DNA from: Azospirillum baldaniorum
GTDB lineage: Bacteria > Pseudomonadota > Alphaproteobacteria > Azospirillales > Azospirillaceae
Direction: 5' to 3'
Length of the DNA stretch: 64,000 nt
Assembly (NCBI RefSeq): GCF_003119195.2
Contig: NZ_CP022253.1
Coordinates: forward strand, 1,382,001-1,446,000
This document shows positions 37,852 through 47,789 of this stretch, piece after piece. Below the pieces are notes generated by a model, which did no database searches, had not been told where the DNA came from, and saw only the letters and a list, made by a program, of their open reading frames with translations. The position numbers and the translations under genes were made by a program. The number at the start of each line of letters is the position of its first letter. The first letter of the stretch is position 1.

Positions 37852-38730
37852 ATGGCCGACATCACGCACGCGCAAATGCCGCATCCCCCAGCCTCCGCGC
37901 ACGGCGCGGGCGAGGGCGCCGGCATCCCGCATCCCTACCATCTGGTGAAGCCGAGCCCGTGGCCTCTGCTGGGCGCCTTCGCGGCCGGTCTGTTCGCGAC
38001 GGGCATGGTCATCTACATGCACGGCGGCGGCTGGCTGCTGGCAGCCCTCGGCTTCCTGTCCATCCTGGGCGTGATGTTCGGCTGGTGGCGCGACGTCATC
38101 AAGGAGGCGGTGCGCGAGAAGGCGCACACCCCGGTGGTGAAGATCGGCCTGCGCTACGGCATGGCGCTGTTCATCGCCTCGGAGGTGATGTTCTTCGCCG
38201 CCTTCTTCTGGGCCTTCTACGACGCGGCGCTCTATCCGAAGGTGTTCGCCGAGAACCCGCACGGCGTCTGGCCGCCGCCGAACATCACGGTGCTGGAAAC
38301 CTTCCACCTGCCGCTGATGATGACGCTGATCCTGCTGCTGTCGGGGGTCACCGTCACCTGGGCGCACCACGCCATCCTTGAGGGCCGCAACAAGGAGGCG
38401 TCGCGCGCGCTGGGCCTGACCGTCCTGCTGGGGGTGATGTTCACCTTCTTCCAGGGTTGGGAATACGCCCACGCCGCCTTCGGCTTCAAGCAGGGCATCT
38501 ACCCGTCGACCTTCTACATGGCGACCGGCTTCCACGGCTTCCACGTCATCATCGGGACCATCTTCCTGGCGGTCTGCTGGTTCCGCACCATGAAGGGCCA
38601 CTTCACCCCGCGGAGCCATTTCGGCTTCGAGGCGGCGGCTTGGTACTGGCACTTCGTGGACGTGGTCTGGCTGTTCCTGTTCGTGTCGATCTACTGGTGG
38701 GGTTCGCTGGGCGCCGCCAGCGGCCACTGA
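37852..38730 (+). CDS. ctaE: Cytochrome c oxidase subunit III
   Basis: A 292-aa protein with seven helices. HPYHLVKPSPWPLLGAF is the conserved start, and FATGFHGFHVIIGT-type and WYWHFVDVVWLFLF segments are standard subunit III motifs. It stabilises the oxidase core. A ~80-base gap with an imperfect palindromic hairpin (38756-38784) follows, before the DUF983 gene. Confidence 0.96.
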   Translation: MADITHAQMPHPPASAHGAGEGAGIPHPYHLVKPSPWPLLGAFAAGLFATGMVIYMHGGGWLLAALGFLSILGVMFGWWRDVIKEAVREKAHTPVVKIGLRYGMALFIASEVMFFAAFFWAFYDAALYPKVFAENPHGVWPPPNITVLETFHLPLMMTLILLLSGVTVTWAHHAILEGRNKEASRALGLTVLLGVMFTFFQGWEYAHAAFGFKQGIYPSTFYMATGFHGFHVIIGTIFLAVCWFRTMKGHFTPRSHFGFEAAAWYWHFVDVVWLFLFVSIYWWGSLGAASGH

Positions 38731-38812
38731 TCGATCTCCCCTGTCGCCTTGCGAAGCCCTTCTCCTCCACCGGGGGAGAGGGGCTTCCCATTCCTGGAAG
38801 GAGGCGAATGAT

Positions 38813-39187
38813 TTGAGCACGTACTACTCCAGCCCATCGCCCCTGACCGCGGGCCTGCGCTGCGCCTGCCCGCGCTGCGGACGGGGCAAGCTGTTCCACG
38901 GTTATCTGACGGTCAACGAGCGCTGTTCGGTGTGCAACCTGAACCTCGCCCGGCAGGACAGCGGCGACGGGCCGGCGGTCTTCCTGATCTTCATCCTGGG
39001 TTTCCTGGTCGTGCCGGTGGCGCTGTGGGTGTCGATGACGGTGGACTGGCCTTTGTGGCTGCACGCCATCGTCTGGAGCATCGTCGTGCTGGGGCTGGCG
39101 CTCGGCATGCTGCGCCCGGCCAAGGCCTATGTGGTGGCGCTGCAGTACCGCCACCGCCGCAACGAGCTGGAGGACCCGGACGAGTGA
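38813..39187 (+). CDS. DUF983 family protein
   Basis: A 124-aa protein. CPRCGRGKLF and CSVCNLNL give a four-cysteine N-terminal zinc-ribbon-like module, and two transmembrane helices follow. DUF983 genes routinely lie between ctaE and SURF1 in alphaproteobacteria, which suggests a role in oxidase biogenesis. The start is a TTG at 38813 behind a near-perfect GGAAGGAGG. The nearby ATG at 38808 is ruled out because its frame stops after two codons. Confidence 0.88.
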   Translation: MSTYYSSPSPLTAGLRCACPRCGRGKLFHGYLTVNERCSVCNLNLARQDSGDGPAVFLIFILGFLVVPVALWVSMTVDWPLWLHAIVWSIVVLGLALGMLRPAKAYVVALQYRHRRNELEDPDE

Positions 39188-39189
39188 CC

Positions 39190-39930
39190 ATGACCGCCGC
39201 CGCCGAACCCCGCCGCTTCCGCCCCTCGCTGTGGGCGACGCTGATCACCGTTCCCGCCGTGCTGGTCATGCTGGGGCTGGGGACATGGCAGATGCAGCGG
39301 CTGGCGTGGAAGGAGGATCTGGTCCGCCGGGTGGAGCAGCGGCTGCACGCCGCCCCCATCCCGCTGCCCCCCACCATCGCCGATCCGGAGGCGTTGGAGT
39401 TCCGTCCGGTGACCGTCACCGGGCGCTTCCTGAACGACAAGGAACTGCTGCTGGTGGCCCGGCCCCGGCAGGGGCAGGCTGGCTACGAACTGCTGACCCC
39501 GCTGCAGCGCCCGGCGGAGGAGGGCGGCGGCGTGGTGCTGGTCAACCGCGGCTTCCTGCCCATGGACAAGCGCGACGCGGCCAGCCGCCCGGAGAGCCGG
39601 GTGGAGGGGCCGGTGACCGTCACCGGTCTGGTCCGTCTGCCGCAGCCCGCCGGCTGGCTCCAACCGGGCAACCGGCCGGGGGCGGAGTCCTGGATGCGTC
39701 TGGACCTGCCGGCCATGGCCGCTGCCGTGAAGCTGGAGAGTGTCGCCCCGCTGGCGGTCGAGATGACTCCCGACCCGGCGCGCGGCAACGCGCCGCTGAA
39801 CGGAATTCAGCCCTTGGTCGAGCTGCCCAACAACCATAGGCAATACGCGTTCACCTGGTATAGCCTCGCCGCGACGCTGGTCGTCGTCTATGTGCTGTCC
39901 CAACGCCGGAGGACCAACCCGGCATCCTAG
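39190..39930 (+). CDS. SURF1-family oxidase assembly protein
   Basis: A 246-aa protein with the SURF1 layout: N-terminal helix (LWATLITVPAVLVMLGLGTWQMQRL), periplasmic domain with FRPVTVTGRF and VLVNRGFLP, and a C-terminal helix after NNHRQYAFTWYSLA. SURF1 delivers heme A to subunit I. The start is ATG 39190 (GTG 39184 possible), within three bases of the DUF983 stop. It is the last recognisable cta gene. Confidence 0.94.
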   Translation: MTAAAEPRRFRPSLWATLITVPAVLVMLGLGTWQMQRLAWKEDLVRRVEQRLHAAPIPLPPTIADPEALEFRPVTVTGRFLNDKELLLVARPRQGQAGYELLTPLQRPAEEGGGVVLVNRGFLPMDKRDAASRPESRVEGPVTVTGLVRLPQPAGWLQPGNRPGAESWMRLDLPAMAAAVKLESVAPLAVEMTPDPARGNAPLNGIQPLVELPNNHRQYAFTWYSLAATLVVVYVLSQRRRTNPAS

Positions 39931-39942
39931 GAGTTGCGCCTC

Positions 39943-41439
<1,497 letters not shown>

Positions 41440-41866
41440 GCGGAGCCTTTGCCCCCTCCCTAACCCTCCCCCGCTGCGCAGGGGAGGGGACTGCCGCCGC
41501 TTCGCGGAAGGCACCCTCTCCCGCGAAGCGGGGGAGGGCCGGGGTGGGGGCAAGGGGGCGCCGAAACATGTTCGCTGATGCGGAAGAATCCGCAAAATCC
41601 ACCGAACGCAAAAGGCTGACCCGTAACCCTCCTTCGTTTCGGCACGGCGCTTCGCGCCATCAAGCAATCAATCCGAAAAACAGCCTCAAAACAGCGCAAG
41701 CACTCGACGCGCCTTCATTGTCTCAAATGTCTTCAAAATCCGCTCTTCCGGACATGGTCACACATGCCTTGGATTGCCGGAATTAAGCAACATTCCTGGA
41801 AATATTTCGTTAACCATAAACCGCCAGCTTCCGGCCCAACGCGAATGGCAACGAGGGCTGAGCACA
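41440..41866. other. Intergenic region before the cellulase gene
   Basis: 427 bases. The first part is the palindromic repeat (41452-41551). The rest, especially 41770-41830, is clearly AT-richer than the chromosome average and probably holds the cellulase promoter. An in-frame extension of the cellulase to 41774 exists but does not look coding. No other element was found. Confidence 0.6.
41452..41551. repeat. GC-rich palindromic intergenic repeat, subfamily 1
   Basis: Two hairpin units, CCCTCCCCCGCTGCGCAGGGGAGGG and CACCCTCTCCCGCGAAGCGGGGGAGGG, as at 15870 and 62387. It lies immediately after the M32 carboxypeptidase stop. Confidence 0.85.
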
Positions 41867-43192
41867 ATGGGCATCGCCAAGGGCTTCCTGCACACGGACG
41901 GCAACCAGATCGTCGATTCGTCGGGTCAGAACGTCAAGCTGACGGGCGTCAACTGGTTCGGCGGCGAGGGCTTCGTCTTCAACCCCAACGGCATGGACAT
42001 GCGCGGGTACTGGGGGATGATGGAGCAGATGAAGGAGCTGGGCTTCAACACCATCCGCCTGCCGTGGAGCGACGCGGCTCTGGACGCCGACCGGGCGACG
42101 GGCATCGACACCTCCAAGAATCCCGACCTCGCGAATAAGTCCCCGCTTGAGGTCATGGACAAGGTGATCGACTACGCCGGGCGCATCGGCATGAAGGTCA
42201 TCCTCGACCACCATCGCTCCAGCGACGGTGCGTCGGCCAACGAGAACGGCCTGTGGTACGACGACAAGTACCCGGAGTCGAAGATGATCGAAAACTGGAA
42301 GATGCTGGCCGAGCGCTACAAGGGCAACGACACGGTGGTCGGCGCCGACCTGCACAACGAGCCGCACGGGCAGGCGACCTGGGGCGGTGGCGACAAGGCC
42401 ACCGATTGGGCCTGGGCCGCGGAGCGCATCGGCAACGAGATCCAGTCGGTCAACAAGGATTGGCTGCTGCTGGTCGAGGGCGTCGAAATCCACCAGAATC
42501 AGTGGGAGTGGTGGGGCGGCAACCTGCGCGGCGCCAAGGACCGCCCGATCGAATTCGATCATCCGGACAAGCTGGTCTACTCGGTCCACTCCTACGGCCC
42601 GTCCATCCACGAGATGGAGTGGTTCAAGGCCAGCGACTACCCGAACAACCTGCCGGGCCAGTACACCGACAATTGGGGCTGGCTGCTGAAGGAAGACAAG
42701 GCGCCCGTGCTGGTCGGCGAGTTCGGCGGCAAGCTGGAGACCGATCAGGACAAGGCCTACATGGCCAAGCTGATCGATTACATGAACGGCGACCTGGACG
42801 GCAACGGCACCAACGATCTCGGCGCCGGCAAGGAAGGGGCGAGCTGGACCTACTGGTCGTGGAACCCGAACTCGGGCGACACCGGCGGCATCCTGAAGGA
42901 CGATTGGCAGACGGTCGACCAGACCAAGTACAACGCCATCAAGGAAGGCCTGTTCGACGGCGGCAGCCCGGCCAAGGCCGCCTGGGCTCCGGCCAAGGCC
43001 CAGGCGCTGGGTGAGGGCGACATCAACGTCCTGTCCCACACGGTGACCCAGCCGCAGGCGGCGGACCACAGCACCGCCGCGTCGGTCAACGCCGCGCTCG
43101 CCGCCCAGACGGTGGAGCTTCCGCCGGTCGATGCCGCGCACGATCCGTCGGCGCTGCACCACGACCCGCTGGACGTCCACACCGGCGCCTGA
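41867..43192 (+). CDS. Glycoside hydrolase family 5 (cellulase-like) without signal peptide
   Basis: A 441-aa protein. The (beta/alpha)8 GH5 core covers ~1-365: VNWFGGEGF, FNTIRLPWSD, ILDHHR, LHNEPHG with the acid/base Glu, VYSVHSYGP and LVGEFGG with the nucleophile Glu. It should cut beta-1,4-glucans. The ATG at 41867 has GAGGG nine bases before it, and no signal peptide is present from this or the earlier start (41774). A ~75-residue Ala/Pro/His/Thr-rich tail (ends HHDPLDVHTGA) follows the core and may serve export, for example by a type I system. It stands alone and is closed by a terminator. Confidence 0.85.
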   Translation: MGIAKGFLHTDGNQIVDSSGQNVKLTGVNWFGGEGFVFNPNGMDMRGYWGMMEQMKELGFNTIRLPWSDAALDADRATGIDTSKNPDLANKSPLEVMDKVIDYAGRIGMKVILDHHRSSDGASANENGLWYDDKYPESKMIENWKMLAERYKGNDTVVGADLHNEPHGQATWGGGDKATDWAWAAERIGNEIQSVNKDWLLLVEGVEIHQNQWEWWGGNLRGAKDRPIEFDHPDKLVYSVHSYGPSIHEMEWFKASDYPNNLPGQYTDNWGWLLKEDKAPVLVGEFGGKLETDQDKAYMAKLIDYMNGDLDGNGTNDLGAGKEGASWTYWSWNPNSGDTGGILKDDWQTVDQTKYNAIKEGLFDGGSPAKAAWAPAKAQALGEGDINVLSHTVTQPQAADHSTAASVNAALAAQTVELPPVDAAHDPSALHHDPLDVHTGA

Positions 43193-43208
43193 TCGGGAGC
43201 CTGACAAT

Positions 43209-43233
43209 CCCCTCTCCCACCGCGGGAGAGGGG
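43209..43233 (+). terminator. Intrinsic terminator of the cellulase gene
   Basis: A perfect 10-bp stem CCCCTCTCCC/GGGAGAGGGG with an ACCGC loop, then TTTTGTTTG, 17 bases after the stop. The stem resembles one arm of the subfamily 2 repeats. Confidence 0.85.
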
Positions 43234-43360
43234 TTTTGTTTGCAACGCATCCGGAACCCGCCGCTTGCACGGCGTGTGGTAGGGCGCTAACTATGCCCGT
43301 TCCACAAGAGTCGCCGGCCCGTCACAGCGTCGGCCACCTTCAGGCGTCGGAGAGTGTGCG

Positions 43361-44773
43361 TTGAAGTACGTCAGCACGCGGGGCCAGGCCCCGGTCCTGG
43401 GTTTCGAGGAAGTCCTTCTGGCCGGTCTCGCGCGTGACGGCGGCCTCTATGTCCCGGATAGCTGGCCGCAGTTCTCGGCCGACGAGATCCGCGCGATGCG
43501 CGGCCTTCCCTACAGCGAGATCGCCGTGCGCGTCATGCTGCCCTTCCTGGGCGGCGCCATCGCCGAGGACGACTTCCGCGCCATCGTGAAGGACGCCTAC
43601 GCCAGCTTCGACCACGCCGCGGTGGTGCCGCTGGTGCAGCTCGACCAGCGCACCTGGGTGATGGAGCTGTTCCACGGCCCGACGCTGGCCTTCAAGGACG
43701 TGGCGCTGCAACTGCTCGGCCGCCTGTTCGACCATGTGCTGGCCAAGCGCGGCAAGCGGGTGACCATCGTCGGCGCCACCTCAGGCGACACCGGCTCCGC
43801 CGCCATCGAGGCGTGCCGCGACCGCCAGAACGTGGACATCTTCATCCTGCACCCGAAGGGCCGCACGTCGGAGGTGCAGCGCCGCCAGATGACCAGCGTC
43901 CTGTCGGACAACGTGCACAACATCGCGCTGCACGGCACCTTCGACGACTGCCAGGATCTGGTGAAGGCGCTGTTCAACGACATGGCCTTCCGCGACAAGA
44001 TGGGCCTGTCGGCGGTGAATTCGATCAACTGGGCGCGCATCATGGCCCAGATCGTCTATTACTTCGCCGCCGCGGTGGCGCTGGGCGCGCCCGACCGCAA
44101 GGTGGCCTTCACCGTGCCCACCGGCAATTTCGGCAACGTCTACGCCGCCTACGGCGCGCGGGCGATGGGGCTGCCGGTGGAGCGGCTGGTCGTGGGCTCC
44201 AACGCCAACGACATCCTGGCGCGCTTTTTTGCCAGCGGCACCATGTCGGCGGCTCCGGTCGTGCCCACATTGAGTCCCAGCATGGACATCCAGATCTCCT
44301 CCAACTTCGAGCGGCTGCTGTTCGACCTGCTGGGCCGCGACGGCGCCGCCGTGCAGGCCGCCATGGACGGCTTCCGCGCGGAGGGCAAATTCGCCGTCAC
44401 CGACGCGCAGCTGGCCGAGGCGCACGCGATCTTCGCCGCGGGCCGCGCCGACGACGCCCGGACCATGGACGTCATCAAGGAGGTCTGGGAGAAGACCGGC
44501 GGCTATCAGGTCGATCCGCACACCGCCGTCGGCATCCATTCCGCGGCGACCGCCCCGGTCGATCCGTCGGTGCCGGTGGTGGTGATGGCGACCGCCCACC
44601 CCGCCAAGTTCCCCGACGCGGTGGAGACGGCCACCGGCCGGCGCCCGGTCCTGCCGCCGCGCCTCGCCGACCTCTACGAGCGGGAGGAGCGGCTGTCCGA
44701 GCTGCCCAACGACGTGGCGGCGGTCCAGGAGTTCGTCGTCGCCCGCGCCCGCGCCGCCAAGGAGGCCGCATGA
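43361..44773 (+). CDS. thrC: Threonine synthase
   Basis: A 470-aa PLP enzyme converting O-phosphohomoserine to threonine. It starts KYVSTRGQAPVLGFEEVLLAGLA, carries FHGPTLAFKD with the PLP lysine, and GATSGDTGSAA for phosphate binding. The start is a TTG at 43361 with GGAGAG six bases upstream; no in-frame ATG fits the conserved N-terminus. The stop overlaps the M16 peptidase start (ATGA). Homoserine kinase, the preceding step, is encoded at 52744-53727. Confidence 0.95.
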   Translation: MKYVSTRGQAPVLGFEEVLLAGLARDGGLYVPDSWPQFSADEIRAMRGLPYSEIAVRVMLPFLGGAIAEDDFRAIVKDAYASFDHAAVVPLVQLDQRTWVMELFHGPTLAFKDVALQLLGRLFDHVLAKRGKRVTIVGATSGDTGSAAIEACRDRQNVDIFILHPKGRTSEVQRRQMTSVLSDNVHNIALHGTFDDCQDLVKALFNDMAFRDKMGLSAVNSINWARIMAQIVYYFAAAVALGAPDRKVAFTVPTGNFGNVYAAYGARAMGLPVERLVVGSNANDILARFFASGTMSAAPVVPTLSPSMDIQISSNFERLLFDLLGRDGAAVQAAMDGFRAEGKFAVTDAQLAEAHAIFAAGRADDARTMDVIKEVWEKTGGYQVDPHTAVGIHSAATAPVDPSVPVVVMATAHPAKFPDAVETATGRRPVLPPRLADLYEREERLSELPNDVAAVQEFVVARARAAKEAA

Positions 44774-46026
44774 GCATCCGCGTGACCACGCTGCCGAACG
44801 GGCTGCGCGTCGCCACCGACACGATGCCCGGCGTGCAGTCGGTCTCGCTCGGCTGCTGGGTCGGGGTCGGCACGCGCAACGAGTCCGCGAGCGTCAACGG
44901 CGTGGCGCATCTCGTCGAGCACATGCTGTTCAAGGGCACCGAGCGGCGCTCCGCCTTCCGCATCTCCGAGGAGATCGAGAATGTCGGCGGCCAGCTCAAC
45001 GCCTATACGACGCGCGAACAGACCGCCTATTACGCCAAGGTCCTGCACGAGGACGCGGCGCTGGCGCTCGACCTCATCGCCGACATGCTCCAGAACTCCG
45101 TCCTCGACAGCGAGGAGCTGGTGCGGGAGCGCACGGTGGTGCTTCAGGAGATCGGCCAGTCCGCCGACACCCCCGACGACATCATCTTCGACCATTTCCA
45201 GTCCACCGCCTATCCGGGGCAGGCGCTTGGCCGGCCCGTGCTGGGGTCGGCGGACATCGTCGGCGCCCTGTCGCGCCCGGCGCTGGTCGACTACATCGAC
45301 GGCCATTACGGCGCGCCGGGCATCGTCCTGGCCGCCGCGGGGCGGCTGGAGCACGACCGGCTGGTCGACATGGCCCTGTCGGCCTTCGACGGGCTGTCCT
45401 CCCGTCCGGCGCCGGAGTCCGAGGACGCGCGGTACGCCGGGGGCGACTTCCGCGAGGCGCGGGACCTGGAGCAGATGCACCTCGTCCTCGGCTTCGACGG
45501 GGTGGGGGTGCACGATCCCGATTATTACGCCCATTCGGTGATGTCGACGCTGCTCGGCGGCGGCATGTCCTCCCGCCTCTTCCAGGAGGTGCGGGAGAAG
45601 CGCGGGCTGGTCTATTCCATCTACACCTTCTCCGGCGCCTACCGCGACGGCGGGCTGTTCGGCGTCTACGCCGGCACCGGCGAGGACGAGGTGGCGGAAC
45701 TGGTCCCGGTCGTCTGCGACGAGCTGATGCGGGTGACCGAGGACGTGACCGAGGAGGAGGTGGCCCGCGCCGCCGCCCAGCTCCGCGCCGGGACGCTGAT
45801 GGCGCTGGAAAGCTCCATGTCGCGCTGCGAGCAGCTCGGCCAGCAGCTTCTGGTCTACGGGCGCCCGGTGCCGGTGGAGGAGATCGTCGAGAAGATCGGG
45901 GCGGTCGACCGCGAGTCCATCGTCCGCGTCGCCCGGCGCCTGCGCGAGAGCCGCCCCACCGTGGCGGCGCTCGGCCCGATCGGACGGCTGGAGGAGTATG
46001 ACCGCATCGCCGCGCGGTTCCGGTAA
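44770..46026 (+). CDS. M16-family zinc peptidase (processing-peptidase type)
   Basis: A 418-aa protein with the inverted zinc motif HLVEH at residues 47-51 and a downstream zinc-ligand Glu region (ELVRERTVVLQEIGQ). The later R/Y-containing segment VREKRGLVYSIYTF is also typical of active M16 proteins similar to mitochondrial processing peptidase beta. There is no signal peptide. It overlaps thrC by four bases, an arrangement I believe is common in alphaproteobacteria. Confidence 0.93.
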   Translation: MSIRVTTLPNGLRVATDTMPGVQSVSLGCWVGVGTRNESASVNGVAHLVEHMLFKGTERRSAFRISEEIENVGGQLNAYTTREQTAYYAKVLHEDAALALDLIADMLQNSVLDSEELVRERTVVLQEIGQSADTPDDIIFDHFQSTAYPGQALGRPVLGSADIVGALSRPALVDYIDGHYGAPGIVLAAAGRLEHDRLVDMALSAFDGLSSRPAPESEDARYAGGDFREARDLEQMHLVLGFDGVGVHDPDYYAHSVMSTLLGGGMSSRLFQEVREKRGLVYSIYTFSGAYRDGGLFGVYAGTGEDEVAELVPVVCDELMRVTEDVTEEEVARAAAQLRAGTLMALESSMSRCEQLGQQLLVYGRPVPVEEIVEKIGAVDRESIVRVARRLRESRPTVAALGPIGRLEEYDRIAARFR

Positions 46027-46053
46027 GGGACGCGCCAGGGTGGGAGGGGCAGC

Positions 46054-46644
46054 ATGATCCGCCTGCTCGGCAGTGGTCTCATCAGCCCGCCGGCGGTCCG
46101 GCTCGACGGGCCGATCTGCTACATCCGCCCGCCACTGCCGCGGGACTGGCGGGAATGGGCCGACCTGCGGGCGGATTCCCGCGCCTTCCTGACCCCCTGG
46201 GAGCCGACCTGGCCGGCGGACGCCCTGACCCGCGCCGCCTTCGGGCGTCGGCTGCGGCGGCAGGCGCAGGAGTGGCGCGACGACCAGGGCTACAGCTTTC
46301 TCGTCTATGACCGCGCGACCGACCGGCTGGTCGGCGGGCTCGGGCTGACCAACCTGCGGCGCGGCGTGGCCCAGATGGCGACGCTCGGCTACTGGGTGGG
46401 GCAGCCCTACGCGCGCAACGGCTACATGTCCGGCGCGACCCGGCTGGTTCTGGATTTCGCCTTCGGGCAGTTGGGGCTGCACCGGGTCGAGGCGGCCTGC
46501 CTGCCGACCAACGCGCCCAGCCGCGGCCTGTTGGAAAAGGTCGGCTTCACCCATGAAGGCTACGCGCGCGGCTATCTGCGCATCGACGGGGTGTGGAGGG
46601 ACCATGTCCTCTACGCCATCCTGCGCGAGGAATGGCGGGGTTAG
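46054..46644 (+). CDS. GNAT-family N-acetyltransferase, RimJ-like
   Basis: A 196-aa protein: IRPPLPRDWREWADLR at the start, GLTNLRRG and LGYWVGQPYARNGYM in the acetyl-CoA-binding core, LHRVEAACLPTNAPSRGLLEKVGF in the C-terminal half. This matches the RimJ/RimL group that acetylates ribosomal proteins or other N-termini; the actual substrate is unknown. It starts 28 bases after the M16 gene, so probably lies on the same transcript as thrC. Confidence 0.85.
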   Translation: MIRLLGSGLISPPAVRLDGPICYIRPPLPRDWREWADLRADSRAFLTPWEPTWPADALTRAAFGRRLRRQAQEWRDDQGYSFLVYDRATDRLVGGLGLTNLRRGVAQMATLGYWVGQPYARNGYMSGATRLVLDFAFGQLGLHRVEAACLPTNAPSRGLLEKVGFTHEGYARGYLRIDGVWRDHVLYAILREEWRG

Positions 46645-46736
46645 CCCGTCCGGTCGGGGTGCCCGCCTCCGAATTCCCAAGAGGTCGTCCCGGCCGGCTT
46701 AACCCGCGGTTAAGGGAGCGGGCGCAGGCTGACGGC

Positions 46737-46982
46737 ATGTCCTTCGCATCGCATGAGGCGGATATGTCGTCGAACCCCACCTATCCGAACGCCACTTGGA
46801 CGAAAGAAGATTCCCTGACCTACGCCGTCGAACTGGACGGACGCCGCGTCGATCTGCGCTATGAGGCGTCGGGTTTCCAAAGCGGCTGGGCGGTCTACGC
46901 CGGTGACGAGCTGGTCGAACGGTGCAGCGAACTGATGCAGGCGCGCGGTCTCGCCTTGGCGATCGCCAGCAAGGGTGCGTGA
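46737..46982 (+). CDS. Small hypothetical protein
   Basis: An 81-aa protein (or 72 aa from ATG 46764): mostly polar, with YAVELDGRRVDLRYEASGFQSGWAVYAGDELV suggesting a short beta-rich fold. No family recognised. Codon use is like the neighbours, and a hairpin follows the stop, supporting a real gene. Start choice uncertain. Confidence 0.6.
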   Translation: MSFASHEADMSSNPTYPNATWTKEDSLTYAVELDGRRVDLRYEASGFQSGWAVYAGDELVERCSELMQARGLALAIASKGA

Positions 46983-47004
46983 ATTATAAATTCCGACATG
47001 AGAT

Positions 47005-47027
47005 CCCGCCGCTTGCGGTGCGGCGGG
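47005..47027. terminator. Hairpin between convergent genes
   Basis: An 8-bp perfect stem CCCGCCGC/GCGGCGGG with a 7-base loop, lying between the small hypothetical gene and the convergent AlgH-family gene. No strong T-run. Confidence 0.5.
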
Positions 47028-47055
47028 TCGTGTTCGTAATCGGGAGCGGACGCCG

Positions 47056-47631
47056 TCAGGCGTGCCCGGCCTCCGCCGACAGCATGGACAGGCTGACGCC
47101 GAGCTTGGCGATCGAGCGTTCCCACTTGGTGTCCAGTTCGGGATCGAACAGCAGGGTCTCGTCGCAGGGCACGTTCAGCCAGCCGTTCGCCTGGATTTCC
47201 GCATCCAATTGTCCCGGCCCCCAGCCGGCGTAGCCGAGCAGCAGGATGTTGCGGCGCGGCCCGCGGTCCTCGGAAATCGCGCGCAGGATGTCGATGGTCG
47301 CGGTCAGCGCCACCTCGTCGTCCACCACCAGCGTGCCATCCCGCACATAATCGGTCGAATGCAGGACGAATCCGCGCCCGGACTCCACAGGCCCGCCATA
47401 ATGGACGGGCATGTTGGCGATCGGCTCCTGGATTTCGATCTCGAGCTGCTCCAGCAAATCCTCGAAGGTGACCGACCCGAACAGGCGATTGACGACGAGG
47501 CCCATGGCGCCGTCTTCGTTGTGGGCGCACATATAGATCACGGTCCGCTGAAAACGCGGGTCCGTCATGCCCGGCATGGCGATCAGCAACTGGCCGGTCA
47601 GATAGTCCGAGGACTTGGTCAGGTGCGGCAT
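47056..47631 (-). CDS. YqgE/AlgH family protein
   Basis: A 191-aa protein. SSDYLTGQLLIAMPGMTDPRFQRTVIYMCAHNEDGAMGLVVNR is the conserved start, followed by YGGPVE and LLLGYAGWGPGQLDAEI, both hallmarks of the family. The biochemical role is unknown, although the family was linked to alginate regulation in Pseudomonas. The ATG at 47631 follows AAGGA at nine bases. It is divergent from the DsbD-like gene. Confidence 0.93.
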   Translation of the reverse strand: MPHLTKSSDYLTGQLLIAMPGMTDPRFQRTVIYMCAHNEDGAMGLVVNRLFGSVTFEDLLEQLEIEIQEPIANMPVHYGGPVESGRGFVLHSTDYVRDGTLVVDDEVALTATIDILRAISEDRGPRRNILLLGYAGWGPGQLDAEIQANGWLNVPCDETLLFDPELDTKWERSIAKLGVSLSMLSAEAGHA

Positions 47632-47789
47632 GGGCGCTATCCTTAGTGTCGGGGGACGGGCGGGCCGTTGGGCGGCCACCCGAAGCCGTCTTCGCCCGAG
47701 TGTGACAGCACGGGCCAAGCTTTGTCATCCATATACAGCCGCGGCCGATGGGCGGCCCGCTGCGTCTTGATATGAGAACAGTCGGTGCG

